Source: Moringa oleifera (lineage: Eukaryota > Streptophyta > Magnoliopsida > Brassicales > Moringaceae). Taken from it: a stretch of 64,000 nt of DNA. How positions within the stretch are numbered: the stretch's first letter is position 1; each line of letters starts with the position of its first letter. The translations under genes were made by a program, and so were the position numbers. The notes below the pieces were generated by a model. That model worked only from the letters and a program-made list of their open reading frames with translations, made no database searches and had not been told where the DNA came from. Positions 1 through 12,349 of the stretch are shown here, one piece after another. The stretch is from assembly GCA_021397835.1 (NCBI GenBank), contig JAJFZO010000344.1, positions 5,952,001-6,016,000 on the forward strand, in the 5' to 3' direction.

Positions 1-3000
1 AATCCTCCTCTGCTTGTAATTCTCTCAGAGTTTTTGTTCTATTATCTCCCAGGTAAGGATTAACTAGATTCATGTAAAGCACATAACATTAGTCACACAT
101 TCCAGGATACGAACCAGAATCTGAAATCTGGTCCTATTATACAATGAGACATATTAAGTTTAGAAGATCCACAACCATTCTTATAAGGCAACCAAAAGAA
201 AAAAAAGGTGAAGCTGATAATACCATCATGTGTGAATCACTATAGCATCTAAATTAATTTTACTGCACATTAATTAGGAGAATGCAAAGCCTGCCACACA
301 AGCAAATTTAAAATAGCCAGAAAGAATAATCATTCAAACAATGAAACAGTCTAGTATAAAGGAAAAGCCTCAGATTTACCCAATTTGATATAAAATGTCT
401 TTACAAGGACTCTGACAGACAGAAGCTAATTATCCAAGGATATACATGAATTGACAGAGTACTCATTATCCCGTCAAGGAAGTCAGCTAAACTCGGTGAT
501 CCCCGCACCAAACAATTTAAATAAAGCACTAGGCAACACAGTCAGCTGCTCAATTTGCAGGACCATGATGCACACCATCACAGGAAACAATCAATGGTGG
601 TGCCATTAGCATTACAATAACTTAGTAGTTCATCATGAACAGGGGAAGTATCGTTCAGTGATTAGGCAAAAATAATGGTATTTTCCCCCAGGTACTTTCA
701 GTCTGAGATATCAACATGAAATCCAGAGGAATTATACATTCATACTTGTAGAAAGGAAAATAAAAAGCTAGAATAACAAAAGAAAAAAGAAAAGAAACAA
801 ATGATATCCTCCTTTGAGATCTACTTTTCATCACTAGATATGAAGGGACATGGCAACTAATGTCGACAGCTTCAGTTTTTGGGCAGCTAAAATGAAACAT
901 GAATTCGCTTTCTTTATTTCACTTAAAAGCATTCTAGGCAAACATATGAATTCATTTCAACAAGAAAGAAATCATGAAGCAAACCAACCATTATGGAAGT
1001 TTTTTTTCTTATTTTAAAAAAATAGCAGTAGAGAGAACAGGAACTAACCACCATCTCTATGCAGACTATCATGAAATTTTGCTTGCTCTTTTATGCGGCC
1101 CTCCTCACCTAAGTTCCCAGCTTCGATATTTTCCTTTTCAGAATGCATGACTTGATACCTCCCCTCAGGAGTTCCTTTAGAAGTTTTTTGTCGTCTGCCT
1201 TTCCTTCCCCCTCGATTATCAGAAGGCAAAACACCAACCTCTGAAGTGCTCCCATTAGGCAGAACTGCAAAGTAGAATGAGTTATGAAAATGCATCTAAA
1301 TGTTACAGTTGAGCCCAGCCTCTTCAGAAGATCTTAACAAAAGATAGATAACCTTGTTTCACTTGTACATGCTGCAAGCTGTTCTTTTGGGTACCAGAAA
1401 CCATAGAAGATTTAATTGTCCCTGCAGCAATATTTGCAGTACTCACTGTTATATCTTCTGATTTATTAGGAAACCCATTCTTCTGGACCAACTGTTCCTG
1501 AAAAGAGCAGACAAAAGAATTCATCTAGCACAATTTCACCCGGTAATTCAATAATCCAATTGCTCAAAGAAAATCTTAATATCAGCAAAACAGGCATCTG
1601 CGTCAAATACATCTCATAATGAAAGGGCGTCAACCAAGAAAATGTCTACCTGAGTAGCACACTTAAATTGGTCATGTGTCTCTAGGCCATCAGCAAGAGC
1701 TTCCAAGTGAATATCATTAGCTTCCTCCACTGGACATGATTGAGTAGCTTTCTTATGCTGCTCTGCGAGGTGCTTCTGTTTGGCTTCATACTCAATTCGT
1801 CTTTGATACTCCAAGGTTTCTTCAAGCTTTCTTTCCTCTGCTTCCAGTTCAATGTTACGTCTGAATTCCTCTTCCTGTTGTTTTAAGTCATCACAATTAA
1901 CAGAAACAACAATCTCAGAATCTGGGTGGTCACCATCAGATGCAACTGGAACGAAACTGCAGAAGAGACAGATCAAAAGTACATTAACAACTAGACTGTG
2001 CTCAAAATTAGCATTGAAGAAAGGGGTAGCAAGTAAAATTTGACAACCTAGTGTAACCCAGCAAAGAGACAGAAGCAAAACACACATACCTTTGCTCAGC
2101 AGTCTCATCATAGGGCACATGCTGCTCATTACCACCAGAAGCCTGAAAAAGCAGGAATTATTAGACTAGCGTTATGGATTTTTGTATATATAGTAACTAA
2201 CTTTAACGAGAAACAAATCAGACCACAAATTGAACCTTTAAGTCCTTGGTTTTCTTGTAATCTTTGCTCTTTTTCTTATCTTTTGATTTGTCCTGTGAGT
2301 GTCTTGAATTATCCGTTCCTACTCGAACACCCTTCTTAGCATCAAGTGCAAGTTCAGCTAAAAATGCTTCTCTTGCAGCATCAGACTTCTCTGTGGCATC
2401 TTTCTCAGCAAGATCCTCCAAATGTGCCTAGAAAAAAGAATGCATATGTATATATGACATGTGCATGCACGAACTTCAATCCAAAAAAAGGATGACGAAC
2501 ATTGAAAGAATTCAACTAGCTCAATGCATACCCTCATGTATGATTTTACCAAAGGCAATAATATTGATTGATAGTCATGAGCAGAAACAGGCTCAAGTTT
2601 CAATTCTAACTGCTGCATCCCAGTAACATTTCGCATTATTTGAGCATCTATTTTGCTAAGCTGCATAACCAGACATACAAGTTATAATGCAAAGAACAGT
2701 TATCAATATTTCCACATCATTAGTCCACCAAGAACCAAAAAACTAACCTCCACTGACAACTGTTCTTTTTGTCTTTGGATTGCAACTTCTATGCAAGTGT
2801 CCACTTGATGCAGGTAATCCTTGGTTCTCCAATCATCATCTTCACCAGATTCCAGATCACATAACTGAGAAGTCATCCCAGCATAATTTTCCTCATAACC
2901 GAATTGATTGACATTCAGGGCTTCTGCTTCTTTTAACACGTTAGTTATAGCATCTAACTCAAACCTACTACTGATAAACATCACATCATTTCCACTTTCA

Positions 3001-5429
3001 ATTAGTTCCTCTCGTCTTTTCCTGAGGACAGACTCATAGCTTCGGTGGACAGATTCAGTTACAGTCTCCCTCTTCTTACCTTCTTCAAGACAGAGATCCT
3101 CTACTGCCTGCAGTGCTTCCTCATAACTTAGATGCTCGCATTTTCTCTCACAAAGGCTCTGTAGATGATAAAACTCCTTCTCAAGCATCTGGAGAATTTC
3201 CATCCCTTGATGCGTTTTCTCTTCTTTTGTACGCATCCATAATGCCAATTGTTCTCCACTTGATGGGCCTGAAAAGATCCAGGACAGAAAACCATGTGCA
3301 TTAGAAGAAGCACCATTTCCATTGCCAATATTGCCAGAAGGCGCTGCACCTACATTATCTGTCGCAGAGTCAGCAGATGTGCCATTAACGCATTCAGTTG
3401 ACAGCAATTGCTCATCCAAAAAGAGACATGCGGGGTCTCCATTAAGAACAATCTTCTCCTTCAACTCAGAAGCCTGAGCACCACTGTTAAGATCATCAAC
3501 AGGATCACTTTTCTCAGAAAATCTACCCACGCCACAAGCATGAGAGAGTTCCTGCAAGTATTTGAGAATTTTCCTAAGCTGGGCAGGCCCCAAAAAGCAG
3601 ATGCACATTGGTGTTTGTTCCACACCATGGTTCAGGAGCTGAGAACCAGAAGCCAAATTCTGTAGCTCATCCATAGTAAATTGTATCACCTTGTTAAGAT
3701 GGCTTGCAGCCAAATATTTGTGTTTTATAAGCAACTCAAATACCACATGAATTCTTTCAATAAGCTTTGCACGCTCAGGGTCATCAGATATTGGCCATCC
3801 ATCAGAAAGTGGATATGTATATGAGCCCTGATTTCCTTCACATTCTTTGCATTGAATGCCAGAAAGTTTGTCACAGCCGTTGCTCTCAGCAGCATTGCAG
3901 TTGTAACTGTCCCCCAGATTTTCCTTCTCAGGTGAAGAGTCCCATGCATCCTTGAAGCAGTCTTCACAGTCTTCTGAATGGTTCCCTGAGTACAAATTGT
4001 CAAGCTCAGAAGGCCGAGATTTTCTTTGACTCTCGAGCATTTTAACTGCAGCTGAAATATCCAAAGGTTTCCATGAACAATTCAGCAACATGTCAGCCCA
4101 CTCATTATTAACACTTTGAGGCAAAACCATCTGCATTTTAGGCAATAGATTCCCCATGTGCTCCTGCACAACATGCTGCATATGAGACTCTGCATCTGTA
4201 AATTTCTCACTACACCGGCAGCAAACCCAGAATTTCCATGTCTTGTTAGCTTCAGCAAAGGACAAAGCTTCTGTTAAAACCTCATTCACCAAACCATCCT
4301 TAGACGAACCGAAATAAGTCTTGACATCACTAACCTTAATTCTGAGCAAATCCCTTTTCATATCCATACTCATAGAGTTCCAATATGACCGAACCCAATC
4401 CCTTCTCTCTGCTGTAGACCCATTTTTCCTCACATTTCCATATTTCCTCCTCTCTCCTCCTCTCCCACTCCCCATAGACGAATCTAATCCCCTGTCACTC
4501 CTCCCACCCTCACTCTGCAACAGGGGAGACTCTGATTTCTGCTGCAAAAGCCTGGCTGCAGCTACCCTCACTTCAATCTCCTTCCTTCGCTCCTCCGGAG
4601 TCTTAGTTGCCTTCTTAATCTCGTTTGGCCTCCTAGCCTGAACTAACCTGACCTCCATCGGATCCTCAGTCACTCTTCTTATCGGTATCAACCTTAACTT
4701 CTCCTCACCACTCCCGAAGGTCTTCATCCAAGTAGATAGTGTCGCAATGTTTGATTTCTGTATCAATGACCTCAACTCACTCTGCACGTGTCCAATTCGC
4801 GCCTCTGCAGTGGATATCTTCTGCTGACTCTCGTCCTGCAAGCTCTCCTTTGCAGGATCCACTGGATTCTCTATGGCCAGAGCACGTTCACACTCCTGCA
4901 CAACTTCCTCATATTCTTTCCCATCATTGGCTGCCTCAAAGAGCAAATTCGCGTAGAAATGTGCAAATTCTACGGAGTTTGGGGATAACTCTACAGCTCG
5001 TTTCGCGGATTCTATAGCGTTCCGCAGATGCCGTTGTTTGGAGTTCGGGTCATCTATTATGGACGCCACCTTTACGCACACTGTGCCCTGGACTCGATGG
5101 ATGAGGGCCGAGTTCTCGTGCCGAGAACATGACTCCTTCATCAGTCGCAACGCCTTGGTGTGGTTCCCGCGCCGCAGCGCGTTTAGGGCACGCTCGCATT
5201 CAACTTTGATCGCTGAGTAAGACAAACAGTTTGATTGGGCCATGGACATGTCGATATTGGCGCCAGTCAGACTTTGGGGATTATTGGAAATCGTGCTGAT
5301 GGCGGTGGTGATGATGGTGGTCGGATTCACGCGGGGCTTGACTTTGGCTCCATCGGCCAGGGGAGGAGCCGCCGCCGGCGCTGGTGACTGTTTGGAGCGA
5401 GGGGCAAAGTTTTTCTTCTTATGTCCCAT
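1..5429 (-). CDS. DUF627/DUF629 ubiquitin carboxyl-terminal hydrolase-related protein, 3' end off window
   Basis: Probable plant ubiquitin-hydrolase-related protein of the At3g47890/At3g47910 type (family match from memory). Predicted exons, all with GT-AG ends: 5429-2748, 2660-2532, 2427-2236, 2142-2090, 1956-1650, 1497-1353, 1264-1049 and 63-1, giving about 1262 residues before the edge. Residues about 75-185 look like the TPR-like DUF627 region. A DUF629-like region follows from about 340, with a C2H2 zinc finger near 403-424 (C403, C406, H419, H424). The later exons are acidic/basic and coiled-coil-like. The cysteine-peptidase domain of the family lies C-terminal and is not in view, so catalytic competence cannot be judged. 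I chose the Met at 5429 (MGHKKK), as in the family, over a Met two codons upstream. A TATATAT on the minus strand lies near 5465-5471; it would leave almost no 5'UTR, so its role is unclear. The last exon (63-1) is the least certain. Confidence 0.85.
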
Positions 5430-5829
5430 CAACAATTGAGTCTCCAGGAATCCGATTCACATGCATATATAGATGCAAAACTCCCGCTATCACTACCTGT
5501 GTGCGCGTAAATGCGATGTCCGTCAAAGAAACAGAGAGAACATAGGGAAACACTTACTCGGGGAAATGTAGAGGGCTAAACCGGGAATTTCACACGGAAA
5601 ACAGTCGGATACAGCGACGGAGACGGTGAAGAAGGAGGATCGGCGGTGAAATCGAAGTAGTGAGTGGCTAGTCGGCTTCCTGTGTGACAGACAGGCACCT
5701 ACCCACAGAAGGGGTGAGGTTCGATGAGGAAAGGAAAGGTTAACAGGAGGAAGCAGCTTATGATTATATGAAGGTTGATTAAGCCTACCCTTTAATATTT
5801 TAATACTCGAAAAGAATGATGCACTCAAG

Positions 5830-7120
5830 CCACTACTGTTTTGCGATCACCTTCCTTGATTGGTCTATTTTTTGAAATTCATGCAACCTAATTTTTTTTT
5901 TCTCTCTCTCTATTTTCAGAAAATATATTCATACGTGAATTAAAAAAGTTTCAATTTTTTTTCATTAACAAAATTATAATATTGTCTTATAAACTAATCA
6001 AAATTATTCTAATTTTCATATTTAAATTGTGAACTTAGCTAGTGTTATTTTTTATTTGAACAAATCACATATAACACGGGTAAATAAATTATGTCAGATA
6101 TTATTTTATAATATAAAGTTTGTAATATAATTTATTAATATCATACATCTTATGAGAAAAAAAAAATCTTAAATTTGTTAGCATCATATTGATAGACTCC
6201 TTACTTTGGTGAGCTTACCTAAGTCTTTATGGTCAAGGTCTTTCCACAGTGGTTTTGGTACTTTACTGTAATTTGATGTATATATTGTCCACGGTCCCAC
6301 CCTCTTCTCTTACAATTCAAGTTGCTGGATTGATTGTCTTCACGTTTTTTTCTTTAATTTTTCTTTAGGAGAACAAAAAATTAAATTGTGAAGATGCAAA
6401 ATGGCTGGTAAGGGCCGTATAGATATGTAACTTGATTGGTCTATTTAAAATCTGCAGTGACAAATACATCCAACTAACTCTATTTGTATATTATTTGCTT
6501 ACTAATTAGTAACAGAGAAGTTTCTTAGAGAACAAACAATTCAACCAGGCTATATTTGTACAAATCATTTCTCCAAGTTTTTGAAAATCAGACAGGCCTT
6601 GTTGCCTACTTGTGGCTGAAGGTCTGCCTCTCAAAAAGGAAAGGCAAGTATGTGCATTATTGCAGTTGACAAGGACAGGAATTAATACATGCAGAATCAT
6701 TTTCTTTTACACTATTACAATAGAGATATAATGTTGAGAAACCCAAATGATATGTTACAAAAGGTACTAAATAAGTGGAGACAGAAATCTTTTGGAATCT
6801 ATTGGTAATGGGTTAACTGTAGCTCATTGGTTAGTATATGGGTTCTGAAATACCTTTGGAAACATAAAGGCAACATTCATGGGGGTCTAGCTCAGTGTGG
6901 CCACTTTCCTGCTGAGGTGAGTTAATAGGTTAAGGCAAAAGGAGACTAGAGACTGGGTAGGATTCCAGAGAAGAAGCTGTTTAGAGAGGAATGCTGTAAA
7001 AGAACTGGCGTCAATGCCTTTTAAATTAGAAGCAGCTCACAATGTAAATACATAGACAATGTAACTCTATCTCTATCGCTGGCAGCAAAACTGTCTACAC
7101 CATGTGAACAACTACGATAA
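5830..7120. other. Intergenic region between the UCH-related and PPR genes
   Basis: AT-rich DNA with no supported gene. Positions 5436-5830 hold the upstream region of the UCH-related gene. About 6500-7120 would carry the 3'UTR and downstream flank of the minus-strand PPR gene. Short open frames here have no family character. Confidence 0.6.
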
Positions 7121-9709
7121 CTATAGCAAATGCATGCGCTCCACGTAAGATTGGAGCAACCACCTGCTAAGAGGCTCCCCACATCCTATAAAGCACCCAG
7201 AGTTGCCGTTCTCTGTGACAAATGGGAAGCTAAAGATGTTGAGCAGTTCCTGTACAGCTTGGCGGACCAGAGAGGACCCCGTTACTCTGCTTCGGCGTCC
7301 CCATCCAGTCACTATATCAACTCGGCTTGGACCAATTCCAGATGCCAGCATCTGACGGCGAAAAGAGGCCAGTGTCCTTGAAAGTGCTGTTACAGCAGTA
7401 CCGTCAGACATAACATGCAGGTTAATAAGCCAATAACTTGAGCTTTTTTCTCTCACAGCATCTGGATACACATTCTTCTGTGCAGCAATCTCCCAGACAG
7501 AGCCAGCCTCCTCTTTCAGCCCTGACTTGTGAAGGAAATCCACCACTGCATCTATAAGTCCCCTCTTGCTCTCTCTATCCTCACTGTGCATCAGATCCAA
7601 GAACTTACTCACATGCTCACGCACATTTTGACCATCAGGTCCTGCTGATGGCATGGACTGGAGGAACATATGTGCTGGGTGGCCTGTGACTGCCATCAGC
7701 TGGCAACAAAAACCCATGTCATATGGTGACCGTGCTTCTGTACAGCAACTCAGGAGTAAGGTGTAAGTTTGCAAAGATGGGTGTAGATCCATTGCCAGCA
7801 TGCTGTGCAGTAAGTTGTAAGCTTCAGGTAACCTGTGCACCCTAAGAAAGGTACTAAGAAGGGAATTGCAAGTGGGCACATTAGGACGCAAACCGTCAAG
7901 AAGCATGGCCTGATACCACTCCCAGGCTTTTTCAACATTACCAGCTTTTCCCCACAAGTCTACCAGAAGACCATAAACAGGCTCATCAGGAACCCAGTTT
8001 TTCCTTTTCATCTCAGCAAATACTGCTTCTGCTTCCCCAAGATACCCATAATGACCAAGCACCTCCATCACTATGCTGTATGTCACTTTGTCAGGTTCAA
8101 ACCCAGCATTCTGCATGTCATGATAGAGCTTCAGCGCACTGTCGTAATTCCTCGCCTTTGCATGCAAATCAATCATGATATTGTAGGTAACCAGGTTAGG
8201 AAAACACCCATGATCAACCATTTCGCAATAAAGCCTGTGAGCAGCAGGTAAATGACCAGCTTTACCCAGGCAATTGATTATGACACTGTACGTGAATGTG
8301 TCAGGTGAAAGGCCAGCACCTTGCATTTTTTGATACATGTCCATTGCCACATCAAGAAACCCAGCTTTAGCATGGATATCAATAAGGGTGCAGTAAGTGA
8401 CACGATCGGGTTTACAGCCTGCTTCCTGCATTTGGTTGAACACATCGATAGCTTCATTCAGGTAGTTTGCGCGACCATAACTATGAATGAGACGGTTATA
8501 TGTCACAACATTTGGCTGACATCCATCCCTCACCATCTGATTGAGTAGTTTGTTTATTGCACCAAACTGCTTTGCACGACCAAGAATGCCCACCATGGTT
8601 GTGTAAGTATGCCCATCATGTTTGAATCCAGCTTGCCTTTTCAACCAATAGAAAAAGCCCAGAGCAACTGTATGATCTTGTAACTGCTTAAGAACTTGGT
8701 TAGCTTGGTATGCGTCCACTGAAAAGTTCAGGTTTTGAAGAGCCTCTTCTGCTGCGGGACCCCACTTCAGCTGTTGCAATATGCTAGAAACACTTTCTAC
8801 TACATACCCAGTGTTTGTCAACTGCCTGGAGATTGGAGCTACACCAGGTGGCATTTTCATGTCTCTCGAGGATGCATTGATTCTTTCTGAGGAACTATAA
8901 TTTGGCATAAAGCGATTGGAATGAGGCTTTGTTCTTTGAGGTATAGTCTTCCTCTTATCACAGGTACTGGCAGGTACATTATGACCTTCAAATGCATTCC
9001 CTGTACCAGCATTCGGAACTCGTTTGAAACCTTGGACAGAACTGGATTTATCACCTTTATCCTTGGTACACTGATTGTTGCTTGCAGGATTTGATGCAGA
9101 TGGAGTTTGAGAAGATGATTTAGGATACACTTTGGAGATGTTCTCTCTTCTGATAGTTTTCACATTTGCAGACTTCACATTTGAAATAGATCTAGCAGGA
9201 TCAACCATACAGGTTCTCGGCAAGCTTAATATTCCACCCCCATCCAATAAAGGAAGCTTATTATTTACTATATCAGACAAAAAAGTCACTGCTGCAATGC
9301 CAGCCTTAACAAATTGGTCACTAATCGGATCCGATGCATCTGCATCCTGTTGAACATTGTCAATGCTACCAGCATGATTTACTGTATCTGACCTCCCCAA
9401 AGAAGAGGGTGTGGAAACCAGTTGGGGCAGTGAAGTTGGCCGCTCAAAAGTCTCAAGTTTACAAGAACCCAAGACTTTGGTGGCATCCCCTGATAACAAA
9501 GTTCCTACTCTACTTGATGGGTTAGATACTATGGGGGACGACTTTTGAGTATGTACAACTTCATTTCTTGTATGTTGCCCTCTTGAAGCACAAGTTTCAT
9601 CCTCACAGCATGTACATGAATTTCCATCTGCTGGACTACATCGTGATCCAGTGAGAAAAAAAGACCTGGCACTACTGGAAAGGTTACCAAGTTGCTTCGC
9701 TCGTAACAT
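7121..9709 (-). CDS. P-class pentatricopeptide repeat protein with C-terminal SMR domain
   Basis: An intronless coding frame of 862 aa, like the At1g18900/At1g74750 group (recalled at about 860 aa). Residues 1-300 are Ser/Asn-rich and poorly ordered; the basic, Ser-rich first 20 residues could be an organelle targeting peptide. At least eight 35-residue P-class PPR motifs run without gaps from 366 to 645, with a partial ninth after them. The SMR domain follows from about 760, with INLH at 762-765 and TGWG at 801-804. PPR proteins bind organellar RNA; SMR domains can add nuclease or nucleic-acid-binding activity. The role of this protein is not known to me. The start is set by a splice acceptor (TTTGCAG, ending at 9713) only 3 nt before the ATG at 9709; an upstream in-frame Met at 9769 would lie inside the 5'UTR intron. 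Confidence 0.93.
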   Translation of the reverse strand: MLRAKQLGNLSSSARSFFLTGSRCSPADGNSCTCCEDETCASRGQHTRNEVVHTQKSSPIVSNPSSRVGTLLSGDATKVLGSCKLETFERPTSLPQLVSTPSSLGRSDTVNHAGSIDNVQQDADASDPISDQFVKAGIAAVTFLSDIVNNKLPLLDGGGILSLPRTCMVDPARSISNVKSANVKTIRRENISKVYPKSSSQTPSASNPASNNQCTKDKGDKSSSVQGFKRVPNAGTGNAFEGHNVPASTCDKRKTIPQRTKPHSNRFMPNYSSSERINASSRDMKMPPGVAPISRQLTNTGYVVESVSSILQQLKWGPAAEEALQNLNFSVDAYQANQVLKQLQDHTVALGFFYWLKRQAGFKHDGHTYTTMVGILGRAKQFGAINKLLNQMVRDGCQPNVVTYNRLIHSYGRANYLNEAIDVFNQMQEAGCKPDRVTYCTLIDIHAKAGFLDVAMDMYQKMQGAGLSPDTFTYSVIINCLGKAGHLPAAHRLYCEMVDHGCFPNLVTYNIMIDLHAKARNYDSALKLYHDMQNAGFEPDKVTYSIVMEVLGHYGYLGEAEAVFAEMKRKNWVPDEPVYGLLVDLWGKAGNVEKAWEWYQAMLLDGLRPNVPTCNSLLSTFLRVHRLPEAYNLLHSMLAMDLHPSLQTYTLLLSCCTEARSPYDMGFCCQLMAVTGHPAHMFLQSMPSAGPDGQNVREHVSKFLDLMHSEDRESKRGLIDAVVDFLHKSGLKEEAGSVWEIAAQKNVYPDAVREKSSSYWLINLHVMSDGTAVTALSRTLASFRRQMLASGIGPSRVDIVTGWGRRSRVTGSSLVRQAVQELLNIFSFPFVTENGNSGCFIGCGEPLSRWLLQSYVERMHLL

Positions 9710-9712
9710 AAT

Positions 9713-12290
9713 CTGCAAATACAATGCCCCCATCGTAAAGAAGGTCAGCAATGACAGTGAAAAGGTCAATACCGTAGATGTCTATATGATCACTTTCTCG
9801 AAATCTCTCAAAAGAAAATGCGCTTATTGATGCTGTTCATGTGCTTCTGCCAGTAACGAAGTTCCAATATTCTTAAGTAAACACAATATGTGTTTATTTT
9901 CATCCTGAAACTACAGTGTTGAACTCCCATGAGATTCATAAAGCCTTCCTAACAAAAGGAACTAAACTGCAACATTGTCCTAATAATTTTGCTATCAGCA
10001 AGGTCAAATTTGAGATTTTCCAATCAAATCCAGCATCTGACCAAATTGGTAGCTGTCTCTGCTTATAAACAACCATATCAATAGATGTTTAAAAAGTTAA
10101 CAGCAATAATTTGTAAGGCAAGCATGCAACAAAAGTAGATTAAACTGAAATATTCAGCTTCCCTACCTATCTAATTCCTCATGAGCATTCTAGGTGAAAT
10201 GAGGAGAAGGGGAATCAAACCATGCTTCATTGAAAAGGCCTTATTCCCGCAGCTCACGGTCATCAAAACCAAACTCTTTTCCACTATTCTATATCCGTAT
10301 AGATTCAGTGCAAAAGCATCTTTTCTTTCAAAGAATCATCAGTTTAAACAAGATCAACATCATGGTTAATCATTTAATGCTTAAGTATACACAAAGTATC
10401 TTTCAGTTAATAAGAGTACAAGGGTGCCTTTTCCTTCACTACAAAAATTTTGTTCGAAAAACTCTTTGGACTTACTAAAATGGCATTAGTTAAAGAAATA
10501 TGGAGACATGTGAAGATTGCTAAGAAAAATGCAAACATCAAATCAAGTTTTAACTGACCAAAAAACTAGTAACCATTTTTTTGGTTTATTAGAAAATCTA
10601 AAAAACACTCAATATGTCTTGAGGCACCCATTTATGTGTTCTGAGACCTAAACTAAACTGGATACAATTTTTTTCTTTTCACACTGCAACAGAAGGGTAG
10701 GGTTGACATACTTCAGCAACAACAGGATGGTGAGAGTAAAGTCATCAAGGATAGATAGTGGCGGAATTTCCAATATTTGAGGAAGACTTGGCACCAGCAA
10801 TATCCCAAGTGATTTCGGATTACAGTTTAACAGATACAAATAGATCTAGTGCACAGGAACACATGATATTTTGATCATCACCAAAGATGCATAGAAAGCG
10901 TGGAGAGTACAGAAAAATCAATTGCAAGAGTAGCTCTATGAGTTCTAACAGCATTTTTTTTTTTTTTTTTGATACTGAGAATCCATCCCAGGTAGGGTCA
11001 CTTCGTGTACACATTCAGAAAGATAGTCTTGACCCCACAAAACAACCTCTACGATCACCACAAGTTTTTTCATTTCTTTTTCTGAAAATTTTGTCCCAGT
11101 GGCTCAAACCCCAACCTTGACCTTTGCCAATCCGCCCCTTACCAGTGAGGGTGAGTTTTAACAGTATTAGTATGCATTAACACGATTTTTTTCTTTAAGT
11201 TCTTTCAGCTCCACACACCAATAAACCATTGCTCTCAGCGAATAAAAGGAAAATCTTCTATTCATACATGTCTATAAGAGCAGCACTGCCAAAGTTAAGG
11301 CAGATGTTTTTCTATTCTATCCATTTTGAAGCAATTCAAACCACACTACAAGTGTTGTTGTAGCTATAAATTCATCAGGTACAACAACCAGTGAATTACA
11401 TTTATTCTGTATCTCCTTCAGGTGTTACTTTGAACTCTATCCAACCAATCCCACAAAAAAAAAAAAACAATAATAAATTAACAGAGATAGATTATATAAT
11501 AAAAACTAAACACATAAACCGGTGAATCTATTCATCCAATCATTAGATGACAGTCTCCTATTCTAAAATCCAATGCTACATCCCGTCCGGTGCGACCAAA
11601 TCACAGAAATCAACGGATAAGCAGATAAACAGAAAATATCATCATTACAACATTTCAAGCTATTATCTTGTCCTTTCTCCCAAGCATTCAACTCAAGAAA
11701 AAGAGACAGAAATAAACTTCCACAGCAATTGCTGTTCTAAATATATATAAAATGAAGACATGAAATATCAAAAATGCTAACAGAAAACACACGGGACAGC
11801 TCAAAATCATTCACACACGTTTAATCCATTCGCAATGTCCCTTCCTTCGCACAAACAGAACAACAGAAATAACATGACTTAGACCTTCAGATATCAAATT
11901 ACCCAAAACAATGACAAGAGTTACATACAAAAACGCAAATTTGCACTGCGTCTAAGAAAGGATCAACAAAACCATATCTTTTCTCCAAATTGGGGAGGGG
12001 GGAAAAAAAAAAGCACCCACCAACAAAGAACAGAGAAATGGTAGTCTTGTTATAACAAGCTAAAACATAGGAAAAACAGCTAACACCCAGTAAACAATGT
12101 TACTGATTAAAAGAAAGAGTACCATGAGATGAGAAGTACCTGAAAATGGCTTCAGGCTCCTGGGTCTGACGAGAAAGCGAACAAAGAGAAAAATTAGAGA
12201 GAGAGAGATTGTAGAGAGAGCAAGAGACGGAGGCGGCTCCCTTCTCCCTGTGTCAACTCTTTGAGTTTCCAAGCAAGTTGGGCTTTGAGG
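9713..12290 (-). other. 5'UTR exon and 2.4-kb 5'UTR intron of the PPR-SMR gene (predicted)
   Basis: On the minus strand, CATTTTCAG followed by GTACTT makes a good donor at 12139, and TTTGCAG ending at 9713 makes the acceptor. The implied leader exon is about 12290-12140 (the 5' end is a guess), and the implied intron is 12139-9713 (2427 bp). No coding frame of substance lies between. The intron holds one SINE (described separately) and otherwise ordinary AT-rich DNA. Leader introns in plant genes often raise expression; that is family knowledge and was not tested here. Confidence 0.6.
10954..11152 (-). mobile_element. tRNA-derived SINE with A-tail and target-site duplication
   Basis: Read on the minus strand, the unit starts at 11152 with an A-box-like stretch (complement of 11137-11149, CTCACTGGTAAGG). 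A B-box-like GGTTTGAGCC follows (complement of 11101-11110), then about 130 nt of body, and it ends in a 17-nt A tail (T-run 10954-10970). It is flanked by 14-bp direct repeats at 10940-10953 and 11153-11166 that differ at 2 positions, as expected of an old target-site duplication. This is the layout of a pol III-transcribed plant SINE. The subfamily is not recognised. It lies in the predicted 5'UTR intron of the PPR gene, in the same orientation as the gene. Confidence 0.75.
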
Positions 12291-12349
12291 AGGTAGCTGC
12301 GCGTCAGACCTTTTGCTTTGGCTTTTTACTTTTTATCTTTCATCCCTAT

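Noticed and set aside
9710..9769. Upstream in-frame Met extending the PPR protein by 20 residues
   Set aside because: A splice acceptor ends at 9713, so this stretch is most likely intron; the family starts with MLRAKQ.
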